A DNA stretch of 5,052 nt from Candidatus Aminicenantota bacterium. GTDB lineage: Bacteria > Acidobacteriota > Aminicenantia > UBA2199. The position numbers were made by a program, and so were the translations under genes. Location: assembly GCA_023136725.1 (NCBI GenBank), contig JAGLQR010000161.1:1-5052 (forward strand), given 5' to 3'. Below, piece after piece: positions 1-5,041 of this stretch; positions within the stretch are counted from its first letter, which is position 1, and the number at the start of each line of letters is the position of its first letter. Below the pieces are notes generated by a model. The model saw nothing but the letters and a program-made list of their open reading frames with translations, ran no database searches and had not been told where the DNA came from.

Positions 1-1
1 T

Positions 2-244
2 GCCGAAGCCCTGAATACTGAATTAACTATCTCACTAATCCCCCGGCGAAATATTATTGACCTACTTGAGGAGCTTGCGAACAATAAAGCAAAAGAATTA
101 ATAAGTATTAGCAAAGCCAGCTCTACTTTAGAAGTACAAACCCCCTCCAAAACCGAAAGCAAACGTCAAATTGAAAATCTTAAAAATGAGATTCTTAAAA
201 AACGGAGATCTATCTTGTGGGCCCAAAGGAGGAAAAATGATTAA
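2..244 (+). CDS. Mobile mystery protein A, C-terminal fragment (start lies outside the window)
   Basis: An open frame enters from the left edge and stops at the TAA at 242-244, giving about 80 residues. It starts with AEALNTELTISLIPR and ends with SILWAQRRKND. This resembles the C-terminal half of 'mobile mystery protein A' (TIGR02612), a protein of about 150 residues with an N-terminal XRE-type helix-turn-helix. Family members have an 'AEAL...L.YALVP' segment just after the HTH, then a charged helical tail ending near an 'LW' pair, as seen here. The DNA-binding part itself lies outside the window, so that role is inferred from the family. The last eight bases overlap the start of the Fic gene, which implies one mRNA and probably coupled translation. 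By analogy with toxin-antitoxin loci it could repress the operon and restrain the Fic partner. Identification rests on remembered family sequence plus the diagnostic neighbour. Confidence 0.75.
   Translation, partial: AEALNTELTISLIPRRNIIDLLEELANNKAKELISISKASSTLEVQTPSKTESKRQIENLKNEILKKRRSILWAQRRKND
225..232 (+). promoter_or_regulatory. Ribosome binding site that decides the Fic gene start
   Basis: AAAGGAGG lies four bases before the ATG at 237, inside the coding region of the upstream gene. The same frame is open further upstream to a TTG at 171, but no Shine-Dalgarno sequence precedes that codon. The 22 extra residues do not resemble the family N-terminus, so 237 is preferred. The position within the upstream gene fits translational coupling. 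Confidence 0.85.
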
Positions 245-839
245 TTCATCACTCCCTCCTGGGGCAATGCCACTGACATCGGAAGATTTTGAAGGCTTAA
301 TCCCTAAACACATTACTACCAGATCAGTGTTAAATGATGCTGAGTTTATAAATATTACCTCTGCAACTAATAAATACCTTTTATCAAGAAGAAAGTTTGA
401 TTTTTCTGCTGAAAACCTTTTCAAACTTCATAAAGATATGTTTGGGAAGGTGTGGAAATGGGCAGGACAGAAAAGAAGGATCGAAAAAAATATTGGCGTG
501 AACTTTTTCAATATCGATGTTGAAATCAGAAAACTCCTGGATGATCTTGATTATTGGCTTAACAATTCTATGGATATTATTGAAATCTCTGCAAGATCCC
601 ATCATAAGCTGGTATATATTCACCCCTTCAACAATGGGAACGGAAGATGGGCCAGACTTATAGTTAATTTATTCCTGAAGGATCACTCCCGTTTGACTCT
701 GAAATTTCCAGAGGATGAACTTCTCTTGTCAAATGATATAAGAAAAGCCTATATAGAAGCTCTTAAACTTGCAGATAAAAATGATTTTTCAAATATGATT
801 AGTTTTCATAAAAAGTACATTGCTGAATTCAACATCTAA
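237..839 (+). CDS. Fic-domain protein, mobile mystery protein B family
   Basis: A complete 200-residue Fic protein matching 'mobile mystery protein B' (TIGR02613) in length and layout. The N-terminus has the family signature 'GAMPLTSEDFEGLIPKHITTR' split around residues 9-29. A helix at 57-76 ends in the Fic-type FGKVWKWAGQ, followed by the substrate-clamping flap around 78-93 (KNIGV). The catalytic loop is HPFNNGNGRWAR at 129-140. Fic enzymes transfer AMP or another phosphate-containing group to target hydroxyls; His129 would be the base and GNGR would hold the phosphates. Asn133 replaces the usual Asp/Glu metal ligand. From memory this substitution is common in this family, so activity may differ from standard AMPylation. 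S15-x-x-x-E19-G20 fits the [S/T]xxxE[G/N] inhibitory consensus. The gene overlaps mystery protein A by eight bases; the pair probably forms a toxin-antitoxin-like module. No target can be named. Confidence 0.92.
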   Translation: MINSSLPPGAMPLTSEDFEGLIPKHITTRSVLNDAEFINITSATNKYLLSRRKFDFSAENLFKLHKDMFGKVWKWAGQKRRIEKNIGVNFFNIDVEIRKLLDDLDYWLNNSMDIIEISARSHHKLVYIHPFNNGNGRWARLIVNLFLKDHSRLTLKFPEDELLLSNDIRKAYIEALKLADKNDFSNMISFHKKYIAEFNI

Positions 840-967
840 TTAGAAAATCAGTAGAGAGTGATATAAACAGCTGACATTCACGTCATTAGTGTTACGAAAC
901 AAAGTGTGAAGGATTGGAGTCAAGTGTAATCCGGGAAGAGTAAAATACAGTCTTGAGACCTTTTTAA

Positions 968-996
968 TTGACAAAGGAAATACCTTTGATTAGGAT
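968..996 (+). promoter_or_regulatory. Candidate sigma-70 promoter for the exported protein gene
   Basis: TTGACA at 968-973 is a perfect -35 element. It is followed after 17 bases by TAGGAT at 991-996, four of six matches to the -10 consensus. The predicted start of transcription, near 1003, would leave a leader of only about 15 bases with the AAGGGAG ribosome site (1003-1009) at its very 5' end. That is unusually short, so the true promoter may lie further upstream. Confidence 0.4.
972..988. repeat. Operator-like inverted repeat inside the promoter spacer
   Basis: CAAAGG (972-977) and CCTTTG (983-988) form a perfect inverted repeat of six-base arms around five bases. It lies between the proposed -35 and -10 elements and overlaps the end of the -35. 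That is a classic position for repressor binding. As RNA it would also form a small hairpin. No regulator can be assigned. Confidence 0.4.
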
Positions 997-1017
997 TGGA
1001 ATAAGGGAGATATTAAA

Positions 1018-2238
1018 ATGAATAAAAACTTTAGAATTGCAGGTATTATTCTGGTTTTTTTTATGTTATTTTCTACCTCCTTCGGCAATGAGAGCAAAAA
1101 ATTCTGGATCGGAAATATCCACATTAAACACACAATATCACAATCCTACGAGATCGAAAAGAGTACGGTATCGAGGAGATCGAGAAGAACTAAAATTCAT
1201 AATTTTAAAGACACAGTTGTCATATTAGCTTGTATAAAAGACAATGGGAACATTTGTATTCTAAAAGCAGACAGGTCATTAAATGATTCGTATAAGGAAA
1301 AAAGTTTTGGACAGAATACTAAGGATATCTGCCCTCTTACCAAGGAACAGATGAAACACAATTTTTTATACAGGGCAAAGCATTTTAAACAAAAAGTAAT
1401 GAGGCCGGGAGATTCAACTGAAGCAAGCACAGTTTATGAACGAAGCCTTTATAAATTTCCGGAACAGATAATGAAAGATCAGGCAGGTGTACAACTGAGA
1501 ATCCACCCAGATGGAAATTACAGCCTTACTGCATATCACATTACTAAAGTTGATTATAAATTTGATAGTTCGAGCGAGAGCAAGTTTGTCTGTGATAATA
1601 AAAAAAGAATTGTTGAAACTCATATCACAACTGGTAAAACCGGAGATGAACCAAGATCAACAAAGCTCGAATCAGGAGAAGGTAACAATTCCCATACTGT
1701 TTTTAATTCTGTCCAGCCTCCTCTTACTGCAGCCTTAATGTGCATCGCTGAGGGGAAAATTGAAGGTGACAGGATATCCGGGAGCAAAGTCATAATTGAT
1801 AAGAAAGCAAAAAAAGCCACCGATAAAGCGGAAAAATATACAGCTCATTGGGACTTCACCTATGTTGATCCGATGCATTTTATGGTGGAATGCTTAAATC
1901 GAGCCAAAGATAGCCTGAACAGGGAGCTTCAATTATGCTTTGAACAACTTAATATCAAGAACAGTGAATGTTACAAGTCTGATTTAATCAATTGCATCAT
2001 GTCCCATCTCTATCCTGAGGAGGATCCATTCTCACTTGGCAAAGATGAGCTGGCTATTCCTGGGATATTGACCTTTTCTGACTGTATTAAAAAGTACTGT
2101 AGCGTTCCGGGAGATAAGAATGCCACTGAAAAGCTTAGAGCAGAAGTATCTGATTGCTTCGAGCGAGCTTTTTCAAATTATCGGAAATTGTTAGAAGAAT
2201 GTGATTTGTACGGCACTTGCGATACATGTTTTAAATAG
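1018..2238 (+). CDS. Exported cysteine-rich protein of unknown function
   Basis: A complete 406-residue protein that I do not recognise. The ATG has AAGGGAG eight bases upstream. The N-terminus is a clear Sec signal peptide: basic MNKNFR, a hydrophobic stretch at about 7-19, and a likely signal peptidase I cut after S-F-G at 21-23. There is no lipobox cysteine and no later membrane segment, so the protein should be periplasmic or secreted. Residues 30-283 look mainly beta-stranded and polar, with an Arg-rich patch at 53-57 and Cys at 72, 80, 105, 192 and 242. Residues 290-406 look helical and hold ten Cys (292, 307, 318, 326, 356, 361, 380, 395, 401, 404), ending in a C-x2-C pair. Two Cys-x14-Cys helices, 292-307 and 380-395, share further residues and suggest an internal duplication. 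The even number of Cys suggests disulfides. The spacing is not a c-type haem pattern (no CxxCH). It is monocistronic, and the downstream gene converges on it. Confidence 0.85.
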   Translation: MNKNFRIAGIILVFFMLFSTSFGNESKKFWIGNIHIKHTISQSYEIEKSTVSRRSRRTKIHNFKDTVVILACIKDNGNICILKADRSLNDSYKEKSFGQNTKDICPLTKEQMKHNFLYRAKHFKQKVMRPGDSTEASTVYERSLYKFPEQIMKDQAGVQLRIHPDGNYSLTAYHITKVDYKFDSSSESKFVCDNKKRIVETHITTGKTGDEPRSTKLESGEGNNSHTVFNSVQPPLTAALMCIAEGKIEGDRISGSKVIIDKKAKKATDKAEKYTAHWDFTYVDPMHFMVECLNRAKDSLNRELQLCFEQLNIKNSECYKSDLINCIMSHLYPEEDPFSLGKDELAIPGILTFSDCIKKYCSVPGDKNATEKLRAEVSDCFERAFSNYRKLLEECDLYGTCDTCFK

Positions 2239-2241
2239 AGC

Positions 2242-2278
2242 TAAACTCAGTTTAATCCCGTTTCCTCCGTCCTCGGAG
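2242..2278 (+). terminator. Paired hairpins after the exported protein gene, possible terminator
   Basis: TAAAC-TCA-GTTTA at 2242-2254 starts four bases after the stop codon. It is followed by CTCCG-TCCT-CGGAG at 2265-2278, a perfect five-pair GC-rich stem. The sequence after the second stem (TATTAAGATTTATTTTTATATTT split over 2279-2301) is U-rich but not a clean U tract. It is therefore a weak intrinsic terminator candidate for plus-strand transcription. On the minus strand no T-rich tail follows it. Confidence 0.4.
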
Positions 2279-2307
2279 TATTAAGATTTATTTTTATATT
2301 TATCTTT

Positions 2308-2345
2308 ACTCTCAACAAGAGTCAAACGTAGATCTGACCCCTTTA
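2308..2345. repeat. REP-like element: small hairpin plus conserved-looking tail
   Basis: ACTCT-CAACA-AGAGT (2308-2322) is a perfect five-base stem. It is immediately followed by a tail containing CAAACGTAGATCTGACCCC (2323-2341) and then CTTT. Neither strand has a U-run after the hairpin, so it is not an obvious terminator. I recall very similar AGATCTGACCCC(TTT) tails as dispersed repeats in Desulfobacterota genomes, often near REP-associated IS200-like transposases. No transposase is present here. The identification rests on memory of the motif and would need a genome-wide count. Confidence 0.4.
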
Positions 2346-2368
2346 CTGACCTTTTATTACCTGGGATT

Positions 2369-3139
2369 TTAATAGTATTCCCTGTATTTCTTCAGTTTCT
2401 CTTCAATATCTTCCTTAAAACTTTTCATTGTTTTCAACCATGGTATTAGAAAGCCCTCATCATCGAATTCAAGAAAGAAGGCATATTTACCTTTTATACC
2501 ATTTTTTACACCTTCCAGAAGTTTATTAATTGTGTGAAACTTGTCATACCACCAGTCAAGATTTTCCTCACACAATTTTGTAGGCAGCCAATATAATGCA
2601 TACCTTTTATATCTGTGCAAATTCAAAACGATCATAGCCAATTCATGCCTGTCCTGATCTCCCCCGGTTATCTTTCCTTCAATAAGTGATTTCAGATATC
2701 TGTTCATAATGTACAGCCAGTCCATTTTATTGTCAGGAACTTTTGGCAATTTTTTCTCAATTGATTCCTTTTTTGCCTTAACTTTTTTCAATAAAACAAC
2801 CAATTTTCCTCTTGCTTTTTTCTGATTTTCAGGACTATCACCATTGTTATAATTATCATGGATATGACGAACTGCTTCATCAATCAGCTCATCAAGTTTG
2901 TACATTTCATCATACAGACTTTTTAAAATAAGTGCTTTTAAAACCTTTTTTTTCAGATCTTCCAATTCTGACAACAATTTTTTCAGTTTTTTTTTCTTTG
3001 TCTCAGCCTCATCCCCGCTGGAATTAACAGCCAGATCTTGAACTAGTTCGATGGCTTCATCCATCTTCTTGTTCATTTTGTCCAGGAATTTTAAAGCAAG
3101 ATCAAAATCAAGTGATCCTTTTAAAATATCATCCCCCAT
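2369..3139 (-). CDS. Lysine-rich coiled-coil protein of unknown function
   Basis: A complete 256-residue protein with no recognised family. The ATG (3137-3139) is preceded on the minus strand by AGGGGG (3145-3150), a good Shine-Dalgarno. No signal peptide or membrane span is visible, so it is probably cytoplasmic. Residues 10-35, 45-95 and 104-132 are long charged helices with leucine/isoleucine spacing typical of coiled coils, rich in Lys and Glu (for example KKKKLKKLLSELEDLKKK at 48-65). Residues 140-256 are different: aromatic-rich (WLYIMNRYL, RYALYW, DWWYDKFH), likely a compact helical domain, then a hydrophobic strand-like YAFFLEF at 219-225. A short charged helix ends the protein in REYY. 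There is one Cys, at 190. It converges on the exported protein gene and diverges from the AAMDC-like gene. The coding strand has A-runs of nine and eight bases in the Lys codons, possible slippage sites. A structural or binding role is only a guess. Confidence 0.8.
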   Translation of the reverse strand: MGDDILKGSLDFDLALKFLDKMNKKMDEAIELVQDLAVNSSGDEAETKKKKLKKLLSELEDLKKKVLKALILKSLYDEMYKLDELIDEAVRHIHDNYNNGDSPENQKKARGKLVVLLKKVKAKKESIEKKLPKVPDNKMDWLYIMNRYLKSLIEGKITGGDQDRHELAMIVLNLHRYKRYALYWLPTKLCEENLDWWYDKFHTINKLLEGVKNGIKGKYAFFLEFDDEGFLIPWLKTMKSFKEDIEEKLKKYREYY

Positions 3140-3174
3140 TATTTCCCCCTGATTTTAATTATGGTACCGGGATT

Positions 3175-3217
3175 ACTCAATTTCAAATTCTATAATTTAG
3201 AATTTAATCATTTGAGT
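3175..3217. repeat. Nested dyad in the divergent intergenic region
   Basis: The inner arms AAATTCTA (3185-3192) and TAGAATTT (3198-3205) form a perfect eight-base inverted repeat around TAATT. The outer arms ACTCAA (3175-3180) and TTGAGT (3212-3217) enclose it. In total fourteen base pairs share one centre, with small internal loops. It sits 36 bases upstream of the minus-strand start, between the two divergent genes. It could be an operator or a leader hairpin of the coiled-coil gene. No strong -35/-10 pair was found on either strand nearby. Confidence 0.45.
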
Positions 3218-3292
3218 CCATTATGTGGCTATCAAAATATATTGAAAGTATGAATTCAAGACTTGATCCCTCCATTTGCTTTATTAAACCGG

Positions 3293-3320
3293 TTTTGATT
3301 AAATTTCCATATGATCAAAA
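3293..3320 (+). promoter_or_regulatory. Hairpin enclosing the start codon of the AAMDC-like gene
   Basis: TTTTGAT (3293-3299) and ATCAAAA (3314-3320) are perfect complements, separated by fourteen bases that include the ATG at 3311-3313. Two G-U pairs could extend the stem outward. No Shine-Dalgarno is present before this ATG. The structure could tune initiation, or the match could be chance in AT-rich DNA. Confidence 0.25.
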
Positions 3321-3658
3321 TTGAATCCTACTCTTTTGGAAGGATGAAAGTTGCAGGGGAGATCTACAAAAAAGACCTGATCATTTCCGGGGAAAGAGTG
3401 ACTTCTCCATGGTGGCGTAAAGAGGGGCACAATCTGCAGTGGGAGGATCTTGCGGGAAAGATAGCCAGGGGAACTGAAGTCGTGGTCGTCGGAACAGGAG
3501 CTTACGGAGTGATGAAGGTCCCACAATCATTAAGGGAACAGATCGAAAAATCGGGACTGTCTCTTCGTGAAGCAAAAACGGAAGAAGCGGTAAAGATCTT
3601 TAATGAACTTTCAGCACAGGGGAAAAAGATTACCGGAGCATTCCACCTGACCTGCTGA
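3311..3658 (+). CDS. MTH938/AAMDC-like domain protein (DUF498)
   Basis: A complete 115-residue protein that is essentially one MTH938/AAMDC domain (PF04430, DUF498), the usual length for stand-alone bacterial and archaeal members. Characteristic stretches are IESYSFGRMKVAGEIYKKD at the N-terminus, SPWWRKEGHNL at 32-42, the glycine-rich core VVVVGTGAYGVMKVP at 57-71, and the C-terminal GAFHLTC. The fold is a small alpha/beta sandwich. Its biochemical role is not established; a human member (AAMDC) is linked to adipogenesis, and family members occur beside respiratory complex I assembly factors in some lineages. The start at 3311 has no ribosome site. An in-frame stop lies at 3296-3298, and the first residues match the family N-terminus, so later starts are unlikely. 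By hand count it is about 47% GC, well above its neighbours, which suggests a resident gene among acquired ones. It appears monocistronic. Confidence 0.93.
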   Translation: MIKIESYSFGRMKVAGEIYKKDLIISGERVTSPWWRKEGHNLQWEDLAGKIARGTEVVVVGTGAYGVMKVPQSLREQIEKSGLSLREAKTEEAVKIFNELSAQGKKITGAFHLTC

Positions 3659-3738
3659 AACAGAGCATAATAAATCTTCCCCTTTACAAAATTAATTAAA
3701 CTAATACTATTAAAAGAAAAAAGTTTTGTCAAAATATC

Positions 3739-3758
3739 GTTAAATAATTTAACTTTTT
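3739..3758 (+). terminator. AT-rich intrinsic terminator candidate after the AAMDC-like gene
   Basis: GTTAAAT (3739-3745) and ATTTAAC (3747-3753) are perfect complements around a single A, giving a usable six-pair stem with a three-base loop. TTTTT follows at once at 3754-3758. The layout is right for intrinsic termination of transcription from the gene ending at 3658, but the stem has only one GC pair, so efficiency is doubtful. Confidence 0.4.
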
Positions 3759-3759
3759 C

Positions 3760-3788
3760 TTGACAATGTTGTCTGTTTATGAGTAAAT
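3760..3788 (+). promoter_or_regulatory. Candidate promoter with operator-like dyad for the acyltransferase-like gene
   Basis: TTGACA at 3760-3765 is a perfect -35 element. At 17 bases' spacing the -10 would be GTAAAT (3783-3788), only three of six matches, so an activator or another spacing may apply. GACAA (3762-3766) and TTGTC (3769-3773) form a perfect dyad around TG that overlaps the -35, a plausible repressor or activator site. A leader of about 100 bases would precede the start codon at 3899. It contains a TTG-initiated frame but no convincing gene. Confidence 0.35.
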
Positions 3789-3898
3789 TTGATCAAGGGA
3801 GACGGGAAAGTATTTCTAAAAATAAGCATCTCAAATAAGACAGGAATTATTACAAAATATGAAGCTCAATTAAAAAAATTTAAAGGAAAGCAGATAAA

Positions 3899-5041
3899 AT
3901 GTCATCACTTTATATTGGAACAATTGGGGACAAGCATGAAACTTTCGAAGTTCACGCAATTACAAATGGCTTCCCTTTTCGCGGATATAAAAAGGATGAA
4001 ATATCTGATCCCGGTTTATTCAGAGAATTAGTAAAAAGCAGATATAAAGTTTTGAAAAGAGGACGTCCTATTTATTGTACAGCTGTAAATCCTGACATTA
4101 TAAATGAAACAGAAACAAATCCTCATGATGAGAGGCCGGGTACTGTCCATATTGCTGTCCTTAATAAAGAGAGAAATATTGTTAGCGGATCAAGCCTTGC
4201 TATTGATCTGTTAGAGAAAGACAAGGGGGAAATAATAGGACTCCCTCTGGAGAATCGATGGGAAAGAAATAATTATCCCGAGGGAGATAATCTGGACAAA
4301 TTCAGAAAAAAATATTTAAGACTAAATTATAATTTGCAAAGAGATATATTACCTGGAGAATTAGTTGAATTATACCGACATTTTAAGCTTGATAATACAA
4401 GATCAGGCAACGTGGCTCCAAGGCTGGCAGTATATTATGGTGCCTATAATTTATTAAAAAGAGGTGCAAACAAAAACGGAATAGTTCCAGCCTGGATCTG
4501 GGTATTTGATTCAATTCCTGCATATTTCAATTTATACAGATATGCCGGAGCTGCTGTCTTAAGAGATAGTTCTATAAATGAGGCCTCCCATCTAATCTCT
4601 CCCGGGAAAAGAGATCTGACAAAAAAAGCAAAGGAGAAGTCTATTCTATATGAAGATTCTGTAATATCCAGAAATATTCTTGTCCCGATTCCAAAAAAAC
4701 ACAAAGATGGTTTAAGTTTTGCAACCAGAGAAGTGCCATTCCTGGATGGAGTTATAGATATTATTAAAATTGAAAAATCAGCATATAAATACACTCTAAC
4801 CATGAAAGATTTAAAACACAAAGGTATTAACTATAAAGATTTATGCAGAATAAGAGGATGTCTATGTACAATTGGCTCACAAACTTTTGAAGATTTTCAC
4901 AGATATAATGTTCCTGCAAATATACTAAATTTGATTCAAAGAAAATTTACCAGAACTTCTATCATAAAACATTCTGATGTAGGTTCATTAAATATGAATC
5001 GAAGACAAAAGAAAAAAATATTATTTAAAATTCATACTTGA
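3899..5041 (+). CDS. Putative GNAT-fold N-acyl amino acid / autoinducer synthase-like protein with C-terminal extension
   Basis: A complete 380-residue protein; AAGGAAAG lies upstream of the ATG. Residues 35-250 resemble the FeeM / exosortase-associated acyltransferase and LuxI-like branch of the GNAT fold. That fold takes an acyl group from acyl-ACP and links it to an amino acid or related amine. Visible parallels are SRYKV at 48-51 (compare the LRYxVF start of such enzymes), a His-Asp pair at 76-77, the strand VHIAVLN then NIVSGSSLAI at 83-102, and E157-L-Y-R160, matching the conserved ExxR of LuxI-type synthases. A helix-rich 'APRLAVYYGAYNLLKRGANKNGI' region follows, then a WVFDSIPAYFNLYRYAGA segment like the acyl-pocket end of the fold. 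The Arg usually found in the 'GxxRL' strand is absent (GSSL). Residues 258-380 are an unrecognised basic extension with a C-x4-C-x-C cluster at 316-323. No signal peptide or membrane span is visible. No LuxR-type partner lies in the window. The family call is by remembered pattern and moderate at best. Confidence 0.5.
   Translation: MSSLYIGTIGDKHETFEVHAITNGFPFRGYKKDEISDPGLFRELVKSRYKVLKRGRPIYCTAVNPDIINETETNPHDERPGTVHIAVLNKERNIVSGSSLAIDLLEKDKGEIIGLPLENRWERNNYPEGDNLDKFRKKYLRLNYNLQRDILPGELVELYRHFKLDNTRSGNVAPRLAVYYGAYNLLKRGANKNGIVPAWIWVFDSIPAYFNLYRYAGAAVLRDSSINEASHLISPGKRDLTKKAKEKSILYEDSVISRNILVPIPKKHKDGLSFATREVPFLDGVIDIIKIEKSAYKYTLTMKDLKHKGINYKDLCRIRGCLCTIGSQTFEDFHRYNVPANILNLIQRKFTRTSIIKHSDVGSLNMNRRQKKKILFKIHT

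Noticed and set aside
171..236. Longer Fic gene starting at a TTG at 171
   Set aside because: No ribosome site precedes 171, the region lies inside the mystery A coding frame, and the extra residues do not match the family N-terminus. The ATG at 237 has a strong ribosome site.
951..967. GTC-TTGA-GAC followed by CTTTTT as a terminator after the Fic gene
   Set aside because: The stem has only three pairs with a workable loop and lies more than 110 bases past the stop codon; too weak to call.
1150..1183. Direct repeat GAGATCGA at 1150 and 1176 within the exported protein gene
   Set aside because: The copies are only eight bases long and 26 bases apart in different reading phases, so they do not reflect a protein repeat and are likely chance.
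2223..2235. C-terminal C-x2-C of the exported protein as a haem site
   Set aside because: No His follows the second Cys (the sequence is CDTCFK), so it is not a c-type haem motif.
3286..3295. AAACCGGTTT palindrome upstream of the AAMDC-like gene
   Set aside because: A ten-base perfect palindrome without a second copy or promoter context is not enough to call a binding site.
3789..4031. 80-residue plus-strand frame starting with TTG at 3789
   Set aside because: No ribosome site, a rare start codon, an unremarkable protein, and 130 bases of overlap with the well-supported gene at 3899. It is treated as a chance frame.
4444..4821. 125-residue minus-strand frame opposite the acyltransferase-like gene
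   Set aside because: It lies wholly antisense to a longer frame with a good start and family resemblance, and shows no recognisable domain.
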